Program-made: the position numbers and the translations under genes
Notes under the pieces: model-generated
Told to the model about the DNA's origin: nothing
Database searches by the model: none
Seen by the model: only the letters and a program-made list of their open reading frames with translations
NCBI RefSeq assembly: GCF_000383575.1
Contig: NZ_KB911579.1
Coordinates: 5,326,337 to 5,390,336 of the forward strand
DNA length: 64,000 bases
From: Salinispora oceanensis
GTDB taxonomy: Bacteria > Actinomycetota > Actinomycetes > Mycobacteriales > Micromonosporaceae
Reading direction: 5' to 3'
Shown here: positions 17,965 to 27,108 of the stretch, in pieces
How positions within the stretch are numbered: the stretch's first letter is position 1
Layout of the letters: every line of letters starts with the position of its first letter

Positions 17965-18396
17965 ATGTCTCAGCAAGCCGTTACGCGCAACCGCAGATGG
18001 TCGCTCACCGTCTCGGACAATCGCTGGTTGTTCGCAGCCTTCCTACTCACGATGACGGTGAGCGCCGCGCTGCTGTTCCTACCGCTGGTCGAGGGCGCCG
18101 AGAGCACCGTCGTCGGCACGCCCATGGAGGCAGGCCAGCCCGCCGGGACGGTGGAAACCACGGACCGAGAGAGCTTGCTAGAGGTCGCCGATTGGGATGC
18201 GGCCGCCCTGCTTCTGATCCCGGTGGCGGTGGCCGCCGCCCCGCTGGTCACGCCAAGGCGCGCGCGGCGGCCGGTGGCGATCGCCTCGGCCTCGGTGCTC
18301 GGCATCAGCGTCATCCTCGGTGCGGCCTCGGTGGGCCTTTTCTATCTGCCCAGCGCGATCTTGTTGGTGGTTGGTGCGATTCGACAGCGCGCCTGA
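17965..18396 (+). CDS. Small membrane protein of unknown function
   Basis: 143 residues with about four hydrophobic segments: LFAAFLLTMTVSAALLFLPL, AALLLIPVAVAAAPLV, IASASVLGISVILGAASVGL and YLPSAILLVVGAI. A polar loop of ~45 residues between the first two probably faces outside. ATG at 17965 with GGAGAAG upstream. No family recognised; small proteins of this form are common in actinomycetes. Confidence 0.65.
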   Translation: MSQQAVTRNRRWSLTVSDNRWLFAAFLLTMTVSAALLFLPLVEGAESTVVGTPMEAGQPAGTVETTDRESLLEVADWDAAALLLIPVAVAAAPLVTPRRARRPVAIASASVLGISVILGAASVGLFYLPSAILLVVGAIRQRA

Positions 18397-18529
18397 GCCA
18401 TCATGTCGGCGCTATCGGACTCTTCCCTTCACCAACCTCGTTGAGCGCTGGCGCGCGCGGGCCGATATCACCTGCTGCGACCTACGGCGCGCGGCGCCAC
18501 GCCGTGGAGGACCCGCCGGCCGAACGGGC

Positions 18530-18549
18530 CGCGGCGCGTCAGCGCCGCG
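18530..18549. terminator. GC-rich hairpin between convergent genes
   Basis: CGCGGCGC, loop GTCA, GCGCCGCG: an 8-base perfect stem with a 4-base loop. It lies between the stop of the small membrane protein (18396) and that of the epimerase (18642, opposite strand), the expected place for a bidirectional terminator. There is no U run, which is usual in actinomycetes. Confidence 0.5.
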
Positions 18550-18641
18550 CTGGGGGTTCGCGTATCGAAGTCCTTAACCTCGGTCCCCGTACGGTCGCGA
18601 CCGCCGGTAGCCTCTCAGCCGGAAGGGGTGTCGTGGCCTAG

Positions 18642-19523
18642 TCACAGCAGCGCTCGCAGGCAGCCGTCGAGGGTCGGGTAGCGGAATTGAAACCCCGCCG
18701 ACAGCAATCGCCGTGGCAGGACCTTCGCGCTCTGCAGCAGCAGCTCGTCGGCCACACCGGGCAGCGCGATCCGCGGCAACAGCGGGGGTACGGGAATGAC
18801 CGGGCGCCGCATGATCCGCCCCAACGTCGCCGCGTACGCCGCATTCGTGATCGGGTTGGGGCTGGTGACGTTGAGCGGGCCGGCTAGCGCTGGAGTAGCG
18901 AGCGCGAACGTGATGGCGCGCGTGACGTCCTCGAGTGCCACCCAGCTTTGGTGACGCCGCCCGTGCCCGAAGCGGACCACCGGCCCGACGAGCGCGGAGC
19001 GCCGCATGGCCACCAACATGCCGGCGTCGCGGGCCTGGATGACCCCGAGCCGGGTCTGCACCACCCGACAACCGTGCTCGGTGGCCCGCGCCGCAGCGGC
19101 CTCCCAGTCTTGGCAGAGCCGGGCCAGGAATCCGTCCCCCGGCCGACTCTCCTCGGTCAACTCTTCGTCCCCGCGATCGCCGTAGTAGCCGATCGCCGAC
19201 GCGGTGACCAGGACCGGTGCCGACCGCGCCCCGGCGAGAGCCGCCACCAACAGGTTGGTGCCGTCGATGCGGGAGCGATAGATCCGGTCCCGGTTCTTGG
19301 CGGTCCACAGCGTACCGATATTCGCTCCGGCCAGATGCACCACCGCGTCGAGGTCGGCGAGGTCGGCCCGGGCCAGCCGTCCCTCGGCCGGATCCCACTG
19401 GATTTCGCTGGGCTGCGTCGGCAGCCGCCGCGAGACGCGCCGGACCTCGTGGCCTTCGGCGCGGAGGTGCTGAACGAGTGCCGTGCCGACCATACCGCTG
19501 GCACCAGTGACCGCTACCCGCAA
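18642..19523 (-). CDS. TIGR01777-family NAD(P)-dependent epimerase (YfcH-like)
   Basis: 293-residue atypical short-chain dehydrogenase. The Rossmann motif VTGASGMVGTALVQHL is at the N-terminus and VVHLAGANI follows. The characteristic family segments are present: TASAIGYYGDRG, DWEAAAARA, RLGVIQARDAG, FGHGRRHQSWVALEDV and PLNVTSPNPITN, plus a C-terminal block (LPRRLLSAGFQFRYPTLD). This family is widespread in actinobacteria; its substrate is unknown. Single gene on the minus strand. Confidence 0.88.
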   Translation of the reverse strand: MRVAVTGASGMVGTALVQHLRAEGHEVRRVSRRLPTQPSEIQWDPAEGRLARADLADLDAVVHLAGANIGTLWTAKNRDRIYRSRIDGTNLLVAALAGARSAPVLVTASAIGYYGDRGDEELTEESRPGDGFLARLCQDWEAAAARATEHGCRVVQTRLGVIQARDAGMLVAMRRSALVGPVVRFGHGRRHQSWVALEDVTRAITFALATPALAGPLNVTSPNPITNAAYAATLGRIMRRPVIPVPPLLPRIALPGVADELLLQSAKVLPRRLLSAGFQFRYPTLDGCLRALL

Positions 19524-19790
19524 CGAGCCCCCTCTCGGGTGACAGTCCCGCCATCATATCGGCCACTCCCGACAGTTTGAGGGGGCGGACTACGAACTTG
19601 ATCTTTAACCTGTGTGGTTTTCCCCCGCCGCCAGACAGCAGTGACGCACCTGACCGGTATCTCCCTGTCGCTACCGCAGTTTTGCGCTCGTTGTCGTCTA
19701 CCTTGCCGGCGCAGGCCGAGTAGGCCCCCCGCCGGTCGACAGTAGGACCTGGTGGCGGTGCGGTCGGGTCTCCGGGTTGCCGGCCCAGGA

Positions 19791-20420
19791 TCAAAGCCAC
19801 CCGTTGTCTCGCGCCGTACGGAAAGCCTCCGCCCGGTTGGCCACCTTGAGCTTGCTGACTGCCGCGGAGAGGTGGTTGCGGACTGAGCCGATCGACAGAT
19901 TGGTACGACGCGACACCTCGGAGACCGGCGTGGCCAACTCAGCCAGCCGCAGGACGTCCAGCTCGCGAGGGGTCAGCGGGCACTCGGGGGCGGTCAGCGC
20001 GTCGGCCGCGAGCGCCGGGTCGACGTAGCGCCCGCCGCCGTGCACGCGGCGGATCACCTCCGCCAGTGTGCCGCCCGGAGCGCCCTTGGGCAGGAAGCCC
20101 TTGGCACCCGCGGTCAGCGCCCGATGCAGATGCGGCGGACGGCCGTGTCCGGTGAGGATCACCACCTTGCAACCCGGCAGGACGCGGGCCAGCTCAGCGC
20201 ACACCTCCATGCCGTTCAGGGCCGGCATCTGCAGGTCGATCACGGCGACGTCCGGCCGGTGGGCGCGGGCCGCGGTCAGCGCGCCACGCCCGTCGAATGC
20301 CTCAGCCACCACCTCGATGTCGGGCTCCAAACCGAGCAGGGCGGCGAGCCCCGCCCGGATCAGATCCTCGTCGTCGGCCAGCAGCACCCGGATCATCGGC
20401 CCGACGCCGTCGTCACTCAT
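19791..20420 (-). CDS. NarL/DesR-type response regulator without adjacent kinase
   Basis: 209 residues. The receiver domain has ADDED and phospho-acceptor Asp62 in VAVIDLQMP. The LuxR-type DNA-binding domain is near residues 145-205 (LTPRELDVLRLAELATPVSE, SIGSVRNHLS). Genes of this type normally follow an ABC ATPase, a permease and a histidine kinase. Here the ATPase and permease are upstream but no kinase gene lies between, and the gap to the permease is only 61 bases. The start at 20420 is the first ATG; one at 20396 is also possible. Confidence 0.85.
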   Translation of the reverse strand: MSDDGVGPMIRVLLADDEDLIRAGLAALLGLEPDIEVVAEAFDGRGALTAARAHRPDVAVIDLQMPALNGMEVCAELARVLPGCKVVILTGHGRPPHLHRALTAGAKGFLPKGAPGGTLAEVIRRVHGGGRYVDPALAADALTAPECPLTPRELDVLRLAELATPVSEVSRRTNLSIGSVRNHLSAAVSKLKVANRAEAFRTARDNGWL

Positions 20421-20481
20421 ATCATCCGCACCTTCACCTCGTCTGGGCCTCTCCCATGGTGCACCATGGGCCGGCGGCGTA

Positions 20482-21285
20482 TCAGACGTGCCGGGGCTCC
20501 CACCGGAAGAACCGGCGGGTCAGCCAGGCACCGATGACCAGCCACACCAGCAGCACACCGGCCGAGGGCAGCGCGTTCAGGTGACTGTCCCAGAAGCCGA
20601 GCGCCCGGCCCCCGTCGGTCTGTCCCAGCCACCCGACGCGCAGCATTTCGGTGATCGGGCCGGTCGGCAGGAACCACAGCACCCGCTCAATCGGCGCCGG
20701 TAGCGCGCCCAGCGGCAGCAGGGCACCCGGGGTGGCCAGGAAGATCACCATGGACGGCAGGGTGGTCAGCATCGCGGCCTCGGAGCTGCGGGTGACCGCG
20801 GACAGTACCGCGGCGAAGACGGCCATCACGGCGGCTCCCAGCAGCAGTGCAAGCAGGATCACCAGCGGGTGCCGCGGTACCGGCAGGTCGAGCACCAGGA
20901 TGGCATAGAGCACCAGTACGGCGGTCTGCGCCAAGAAGGTGAGCACGGTGCTGCTGGCGGTGCCGAGCAGGATGGTGCTGTCGGACGGCAGACCCACACG
21001 CATCCGCTTGAGCACGTTCTCCTGCCGGCGCGAGGCGTAAACGGTGGTCAAGTGATGGTGCACCACGAAGACCACGATCAGCGCGGTCACGCTGACCGCC
21101 CGGCGCACCCCGGAGACCGCTTGGCCGCCGTATCCGCTGGTCAATAGCAGCCCGATGAGCAGCGGAGTGACCACGGAGAGGGTAGTGGCGGTCCAGTTGC
21201 GCCGCAGCGCCAGCAGCTCCATGCGCAGCAAGGCGAGCATCTGCCAGGACGGCCGCGCCGCCCGATCTGTCGTGACGGTGGTCAT
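20482..21285 (-). CDS. ABC-2 type transporter permease
   Basis: 267 residues, six hydrophobic segments, typical of DrrB-like permeases of drug exporters: an N-terminal cytoplasmic helix, then VTPLLIGLLLTSGYGG, a pair of helices, ALLLGAAVMAVFAAVL, and FLATPGALLPLG before the last helix. The ATG at 21285 is in the ATGA that would also form the stop of the upstream ATPase if read in its proper frame. It forms an exporter with that ATPase. Cargo unknown. Confidence 0.85.
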   Translation of the reverse strand: MTTVTTDRAARPSWQMLALLRMELLALRRNWTATTLSVVTPLLIGLLLTSGYGGQAVSGVRRAVSVTALIVVFVVHHHLTTVYASRRQENVLKRMRVGLPSDSTILLGTASSTVLTFLAQTAVLVLYAILVLDLPVPRHPLVILLALLLGAAVMAVFAAVLSAVTRSSEAAMLTTLPSMVIFLATPGALLPLGALPAPIERVLWFLPTGPITEMLRVGWLGQTDGGRALGFWDSHLNALPSAGVLLVWLVIGAWLTRRFFRWEPRHV

Positions 21286-22213
21286 CGGACTTCCCACGTT
21301 CCAGTCGGTGACCGGCGTGAGCGTGCTCGTCGGCGATGTCCAGGAAGACGTCCTCGAGGGTGGCCGGGCGCGCGGAGAGCCCGTACAGCCGCACTCCGGC
21401 GGCTTTGGCCCAGTCCAGCAGCCGAGAGAGGTCGCCCTGCAGGTCGCGGGTCTCGTAGGCGACGCGATCGCCGTCTAGCGAGAGCGTGCCGTGCGGCAGG
21501 TCGGGCAGGTCGGACCGCTCCGGTATGCGGAACGTGATCCGCGCCGGCAGCGTGTGCACCACCTCCTCGGGCGTCCCGTGAGACACGATGTGCCCGCCCT
21601 GCATGATCGCCACTCGGTCGGCGAGCACCTCCGCCTCTTCGAGGTAGTGCGTGGTGAGCAGGATGGTGGTCCCGCCCGCCTGCAGCTCGCGGATGACATC
21701 CCACGTGCGGCGCCGCGACGCCGGGTCCATGCCGGCGGTCGGCTCGTCGAGGAAGAGCACCTCCGGCCGGCCCATCACGGCCAGCGCCAGCTCCAGCCGC
21801 CGGCCCTCGCCGCCGGAGAGCTGCTCGACGGCGACGTCGGCCCGGTCGGCCAGCTCCACCGTCTCGAGCATGTCGCGGGTGGTGCGCGGACGGACGATGA
21901 GCGCACGCCAGGACTCGATGGTCTCGCGTACGGTCAGGGCGCCGGTGAAACCGCCGTGCTGGAGCATCACGCCGGTCCGCGGACGCACCGCGGAGCGGTC
22001 GGCGATCGGGTCCAGGCCGAGCACCCGCACCTCGCCGGAGGTCGGCCGCTGCAACCCCTCGAGCGCCTCGACCGTGGTCGTCTTGCCGGCGCCATTGGTG
22101 CCCAGCAGCGCGAACAGCTCGCCGCGACGGATGGCCAAAGACACCCCCCGGACCGCCTCGAACCGCCCATAGCTGCGACGCAGCTGGTTCACCTCAATGA
22201 CGACGTCTTTCAT
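21282..22213 (-). CDS. ABC transporter ATPase (DrrA-like), apparent frameshift near its end
   Basis: About 310 residues if ended at 21282. Motifs: Walker A LLGTNGAGKTTTVEALEG, signature LSGGEGRRLELALAVMG, Walker B EVLFLDEPTAGMDP, switch histidine in LTTHYLEEAEVLADR. ATG at 22213. After VFLDIADEHAHAGHR (near 21310) the frame does not stop but runs ~200 codons through the permease gene out of frame, to 20687. Moving one base gives TGTWEVR and a TGA at 21282-21284 that overlaps the permease ATG (ATGA), as expected for such pairs. So a one-base deletion near 21305 probably broke the last ~8 codons, or the base call is wrong. The ATPase core is intact. Confidence 0.75.
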
Positions 22214-22259
22214 GACATCAGCCTGTCCATCCGGGAACCCAATGCCAATCCCCGTGTTG

Positions 22260-22933
22260 TCATGATTCGACTGTGTCGTTTGCACGGTTGACCCCTGCAC
22301 TGAACCCGCCCCGGACGTGATCCTTTCCCGCGCGGTCATTCGGGCCCGGACCGGCCCGTCCGGTCGGCGATGGCGAACAGGCGTCGGCGGACATCGCGCA
22401 GCAGGCGGTTGCGAACACCGTGGTGTCCAGCATGGTGCGGGCGACGTCGTCGGGGTGGAAGGCGCCGACCGCGGTGAACCCGACTCTCCGCGGCCGGCGC
22501 GGACCAAAGCGGTAAGCGACGCAGTCGCCGTACTCGGCGCGAAGGTGCGCTCCAGGGTGCCGAGCATGTCGGCTTCGAAGGCCGGCACCACCCCCATCAG
22601 TGGGTGGCCTGCAGGGCCGGGGCGGCGGGGTCACGCCGGCACCCGGAACGGTGCGACGCCCACCGGAAGGTCGGGCAGCATCGAGACCAGCGCCTCCAAC
22701 TTCGACCAGGTCATCGTCATCTGATCGAGGTTGGTGTCGCTCACCGTCAGCCCTTGCCGGGCGAACGTGCCGGACAGCCAGGCACGTTGCTCCGGATCCG
22801 CGTCGCCGCGGGAATTCCGACGGGTGCGGCCACCATTCCCTCCAGCCAGGGAGACTTCTTCCAGCGAAATTAGCCCGGCCGCGCACACTTGGGCAATCGC
22901 GTCCGGCGCCGATTCGACCGATTCATTCCGCAC
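22260..22933 (-). other. Degenerate minus-strand frames of unknown origin
   Basis: Two pieces look partly protein-like. A frame ending at 22631 reads LTVSDTNLDQMTMTWSKLEA and then VSMLPDLPVGVAPFRVPA. About 33 bases on, an ATG at 22597 starts MGVVPAFEADMLGTLERTFA, which continues only after a frame change near 22538 as EYGDCVAYRFGPRR and VGFTAVGAFHPDDVA. I recognise no family. The region lies between the ABC ATPase and a half-deleted MFS gene, so decay is likely. Confidence 0.3.
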
Positions 22934-22944
22934 AATTACCGGTC

Positions 22945-23673
22945 GATTGGCAAATCATTCTCAGCGTCCTCGCGCTCATCATCGCCGCCCTCATCGCCGT
23001 GCTGCTGCCGACCACCCGACCGGAGGAGAGCCACGCCGCGTACGGCTCGGCCCCGGACCGCCGGCACTTCTTCGTGGTGCTATTCACCACGGCGGTGGCG
23101 ATGACCGGTCTGTACACCGGCTTCACCTACATCGGCGAGTTCATCACCCAGAACGCCGGCTTCCCGGAAAGCATGGTGGGTCCACTCCTGTTCGTCTACG
23201 GCGGCGCGGGAATCATCGGCGTCGCGCTATTGGGCCACCTGCTCGACCGACACCCGCGCAATTGCCTGGTGATCGCGGTCGGCGTGCAGACAGCCGCGAT
23301 GCTGGTGCTGTTCCAGTACGCGGGCAACCAGGCCGTGGTCATCGCCGCCCTCGCTCTGCTCGGGCTTTCCGCCGCACCCATCTTCACGGCCACCCAGGCG
23401 CGCATCCTGCACGTGAGTCCCGGGCGTACGGAGTTCGGGTTCACCGCGAATTCGGCCGCCTTCAACGTCGGCGTCGCAGCCGGCGCATTCGTCGGCGGTG
23501 CCGTGCTGTCGGCATTCGAGGTCCGCGGTGCGTTCCTCGTGGGCGCATTGCTGACCCTCGCCACCGTGGCCCTCCTGCTGAGCGAGCCGTTGCTGAGCAC
23601 GAAACGGCACCGCGGTCGCGCCGGACGGGAGTCCGCCGACGTCGCACGACCCTGCACCGCGCCCCGACCGTAG
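22945..23673 (+). pseudogene. C-terminal half of an MFS drug transporter
   Basis: From about 22945 the frame reads DWQIILSVLALIIAALIAVL and LLPTTRPE, which is the sixth helix and central loop of a DHA1-type MFS transporter. It continues through the last six helices (FTYIGEFITQNAGF, FVYGGAGIIGVALLGHLLDR, AAPIFTATQARIL, VGVAAGAFVGGAVLSAFEV) to a normal end at 23673. The first six helices are missing and the frame upstream does not resemble an MFS protein. It is a truncated, presumably dead copy. Confidence 0.65.
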
Positions 23674-24132
23674 GCAGCCGCGGGACGGCGGGCGACCCGT
23701 TGACCTGGGGCCACCCCCCGGATGTGGGACTCCCCCGCTCCGCCGACCCACCGACGGTGAGCGGCAAGCATGCGCTGCGGCATGGTGCGGATGGTCTTTG
23801 GCCGGTGGCCGATCCGCTTTCTCCGGCGTAGGGTCGGTGACCGCGTACTCTCCGCGGCGCGCTGCCCGAACCATGCCGAGGCAGGACCACCGTTCTGCCG
23901 CCAGCGAACCCGTTTGTCTCGCTGCGGGGCGCTGTTCATCGAACCTCGCCGCCATAGCTCGGACTACACCTGTCGTACACCCCGGACACGCAAACGGTGT
24001 GGGCAAGTGTTGACCTTACCGCGCACCGTTGGGATTCGGTTCGTGTCCGAGGGGCCACACGAACCGCTACCCCACCCCCGATGACGATCGTCAGAACCTT
24101 GAACCTAACGCGAGAATAGGCGCGCTCGGGTG
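23674..24132. other. Intergenic region, no recognisable gene
   Basis: 459 bases after the truncated MFS gene. Open frames on the minus strand here are the reverse of the MFS fragment or lack family features. No hairpin, promoter or repeat stood out. Confidence 0.35.
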
Positions 24133-24595
24133 ACCGCTTCGAACCCTGACCGTCGGTTGCTGGACGCCGGCGCCCGCGCTGAAGCAGGACCTACTCCAAC
24201 GACTGGAACTGGCCCGGGCGTGGCACCTCGCCCGCACCAGCGACGACCTCGCCGTCGACCAGCACGACCTCGACCTCTGGCTCTCCGACAACCTCGACGC
24301 GCCCGACCACGAGATCGGCCTCGTCGTCCGGCGCGCGCTGCCGGCAGACGAAAACGACGCTGTCGAGTTGATCGATGTGCGCCAACGGCTCGACACGACC
24401 TCGAGTTGGGAAGACGCTACCCGCATGGTTCTGACCGTTAGGGTCGCCTGCCTCTCATCCCGAGGGGTCATCGACCGACTCCACTCACTGACCGGCTCGC
24501 GCTACAGGAGGCTCTTCTCGGTCCGCCGCCGCGTCGGCAATGGTCTCGATGGCCGGTTGCTCGCCTCGTGGTTGGCGTACGGCCGTCACAGCTAG
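24133..24595 (+). pseudogene. Possible N-terminally truncated hypothetical protein
   Basis: A frame open from 24133 has protein-like composition: LLQRLELARAWHLARTSDDL, DQHDLDLWLSDNLDAPDHE, ALPADENDAVELIDVRQ. There is no ATG or GTG start in a sensible place, and from about 24480 the frame overlaps the MFS gene on the other strand and turns arginine-rich. No family recognised. It sits at the left edge of the hydrazine-type cluster and is probably a relic. Confidence 0.3.
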
Positions 24596-25774
24596 CAGTG
24601 TGGCCAGCACGGAGCTTAGTGCGATGACCAGCCACACGCTGTGACCTAGCTGAACGAAGAGCCAACCTCCCGCCATCGGCCCGACCGCCGTTCCAAGCCC
24701 GAACATAAACTGAAAGCTACCGATATAGCGAGACTTGAGGGACGCGGGTCCGGCTACGGCGGGATACGCGAACGCCGCCGGTCCACCGATGATCTCACCA
24801 AGAGACCAAATCAGCGTGCCGCCGATGATGATCGCTGGCCCCAGCGGGAGCGCATAGAACGCAACACCTGCGCCGAGTAGACCAAAGGCCAAGCCTATCG
24901 TGACCTTGAAGGGCCAGTTCTGAGTGACCTTGGTGAGCAGAAGCTCGAAGGCGATGACGATGAACCCGTTGAGCGAGACCGCCGCCGTGTACCAGAATAT
25001 GGGCGTCCCCTCGGCCGTCATGTCAAGTGGCAGGGTGGAAAGGTATTGCACGTAGACGGCGGAATGCAGGAACGTCGCTACGAGATAGCTAAGGAACCGC
25101 CGATCCCGCAGCAGGTCGGAGTAGCTACCTTGGTTTGAGTCCTCCGCCGGGTCGACGGTCGGCCGGACGCGGCTGCGGGCGGGCAAAGCGACCCATGCAA
25201 GTCCCGCGTACAGCAGCGCAATCGCCGCCTCGCCCCAGAACAAGAGTTCATACTGTTGGCGCCCCAGGTTGTAGAGGGCAAATCCGAGTAACGGGGCGGC
25301 CATTGCACCTAGATTCAGGCCGAACCGGTACATAGCGAAGATCATGACCTGCTGATCGTGTGGGGTGAGTTCGGACAGCAGGGTCGCCGATGCCGGTCGG
25401 TAGAGCTGCCCGCCGAGACCGACCAGGGCTACCGCGAGGAGCACCATCGGGTAGTTCGGCAGAAATAGCAGCGAGGCGATCAGCACACTGGAGCTGGCCA
25501 TGCTGATCACAGTCGCATTTCGGGCACCGAGCCGATCGGCCAAACCGCCGCCGATCAGCACGCCGACGACTGCACCGCCACCGTAGACACCGAGCGCCAG
25601 CGCGGCCTGCTCGGTGCTGTATCCCTCGGCTAACAGGTACAGGACAAGAAAGATGTTGAGGAAGCCGCTGAGCCGGTTAATGAAGACGCCCGCGAGGATA
25701 GTCTTCACCGCCAGCGGCGCCTGCCGAAACGTGGAAGTGATGGCGGGGCCCTTGGCACCCTGGCCGTACGTCAT
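24485..25774 (-). CDS. MFS transporter, probable exporter of the cluster product
   Basis: 429 residues, about 12 hydrophobic segments. The loop after helix 2 reads GGGLADRLGARNATVISMAS, the MFS signature; the central loop is near 190-215; the second half begins SYLVATFLHSAVYVQYLSTL. The layout resembles MdtH-like drug exporters. It is the last gene of the minus-strand arm, and its ATG overlaps the ATP-grasp stop (ATGA), so it should be co-translated with the biosynthetic genes. Export and self-resistance are inferred from position. Confidence 0.8.
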   Translation of the reverse strand: MTYGQGAKGPAITSTFRQAPLAVKTILAGVFINRLSGFLNIFLVLYLLAEGYSTEQAALALGVYGGGAVVGVLIGGGLADRLGARNATVISMASSSVLIASLLFLPNYPMVLLAVALVGLGGQLYRPASATLLSELTPHDQQVMIFAMYRFGLNLGAMAAPLLGFALYNLGRQQYELLFWGEAAIALLYAGLAWVALPARSRVRPTVDPAEDSNQGSYSDLLRDRRFLSYLVATFLHSAVYVQYLSTLPLDMTAEGTPIFWYTAAVSLNGFIVIAFELLLTKVTQNWPFKVTIGLAFGLLGAGVAFYALPLGPAIIIGGTLIWSLGEIIGGPAAFAYPAVAGPASLKSRYIGSFQFMFGLGTAVGPMAGGWLFVQLGHSVWLVIALSSVLATLLAVTAVRQPRGEQPAIETIADAAADREEPPVARAGQ

Positions 25775-27108
25775 TGCGCAGAGTCCGAAACGTGCACGGT
25801 AATGGCCGCACGCACTCGCCGTTCGAGCTCGTCGAGTTCCGTCTCCACCGGTGCGTCGATGAAGAAGGTCACCACCCGGTCGTCGGACTCGCGCAGCTCA
25901 CCCAGTCGACTGCCGCGGTCCTTCAGCACGAAGACCGCGCGCAGGGTAGGCGGTTCGTCGGAAGCACCCGGGGGCACCACCGGCCAGACGCCGGAACCGC
26001 TCAGCCAGAGCGGTCGAACCTCGGGCCAGTCCACGGCCACGTCGTTCAAGGTCCCAACCGGGTGCTCGAGGTAGACCTGTCGGGTGAAACGCCGCGGTGA
26101 GGGGTACGAGGCGGGCTCCCCCAACGAGATCCGCATGATCACCGGCTCCAGCGCGGCGCCCGTGGCCAGTTGGTACAGCGCGAGCAGACCGTCGCCGGGG
26201 GTGCGGGCGGCGACCTCCATTAGGTACACGCGACCACGCGCGTCCACTCGCCACTCCGAGTGGGCAATGCCGCTACCGAAGTCCAGCCGTTCCAATAGCT
26301 GCTGGTTCGCATCGAGGAGCATCGCCTGCACGTCAACATGGCCCTCGGGAACACTATGCGAAATCTCCACGAAGGTGTTCGCGTGTGACTCGGTGGTTTC
26401 CTTGCGGGTCACCGAGGCGAAAATGGTCTTGCCTTCCTGTACTAGACACTCGACCGAGTATTCCTGCCCAACCACCTTTTCCTCAACCAACAAATGTTCG
26501 TGTTCCGGGTAGCTGGCCACAGCCTCAGCTAGTTGAGCCGGGGTTTCGACGGTGATGACGCCCGAGCTGGAGTGCCGGCTCGCTGGCTTAAGCACCGCCG
26601 GAAATGGCGCCGCGTACGGGTCGAACGCGGCGCGCTGCCCGCCTGGAACAGTCACTGAGACAGGGCTGAGCTCACTCAGGTACCACCGCTGCAGGTACTT
26701 ACTGCGACAGACCCGGCTCGCCCGAAGGCCCGGACCGGGCAGCCCGAGAGCGTCGGCGACGATGCCCGTGGGCTCCACCAGCGTCTCGCCCACCGCGTAG
26801 ACGCCCCGGATCGTATACCGGTCGCGCCAGTTTTGTGCCTGGGCGATAGCGCCGGCAGTGAACGACCCCTCGACGTCAAAGGATCCCTCCACGAAGGCAA
26901 TCTCGTCAATCATCTGGGCGACGTGCTCCGGATCCTGCTGAGCCGCCGTCGCACGCTTCCGCCAGCTCTCAGCGGTCAGTACCAGGATCTTGAGGCCGCG
27001 CCTCCGTAGCTCCGTGAGATACAGGGGGTTACGACAAACGACGGCGAACGCGCCAGTCAGAATGAACGCCGGGGGGCACCTATCAGCCGGGTTGGTCTGT
27101 TGCGTCAT
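25771..27108 (-). CDS. ATP-grasp carboxylate-amine ligase
   Basis: 445 residues. An N-terminal preATP-grasp part is followed by the ATP-grasp fold: PFPAVLKPASRHSSSGVITV (phosphate-binding loop region), HLLVEEKVVGQEYSVECLV and, near the metal site, VYLMEVAARTPGDGL. It resembles standalone peptide or amide ligases of natural-product clusters (BacD, DdaF and carnosine synthase class). These activate a carboxylate as acyl phosphate and join it to an amine. Here it could form an amide between an amino acid and a hydrazine or thiazoline unit; the substrates are not readable from sequence. It overlaps the C45 gene by 26 bases. Confidence 0.75.
   Translation of the reverse strand: MTQQTNPADRCPPAFILTGAFAVVCRNPLYLTELRRRGLKILVLTAESWRKRATAAQQDPEHVAQMIDEIAFVEGSFDVEGSFTAGAIAQAQNWRDRYTIRGVYAVGETLVEPTGIVADALGLPGPGLRASRVCRSKYLQRWYLSELSPVSVTVPGGQRAAFDPYAAPFPAVLKPASRHSSSGVITVETPAQLAEAVASYPEHEHLLVEEKVVGQEYSVECLVQEGKTIFASVTRKETTESHANTFVEISHSVPEGHVDVQAMLLDANQQLLERLDFGSGIAHSEWRVDARGRVYLMEVAARTPGDGLLALYQLATGAALEPVIMRISLGEPASYPSPRRFTRQVYLEHPVGTLNDVAVDWPEVRPLWLSGSGVWPVVPPGASDEPPTLRAVFVLKDRGSRLGELRESDDRVVTFFIDAPVETELDELERRVRAAITVHVSDSAQ

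Noticed and set aside
20687..22597. Single 636-codon ABC ATPase
   Set aside because: Codons before 22213 lack ATPase features and codons after about 21310 run through the permease gene out of frame.
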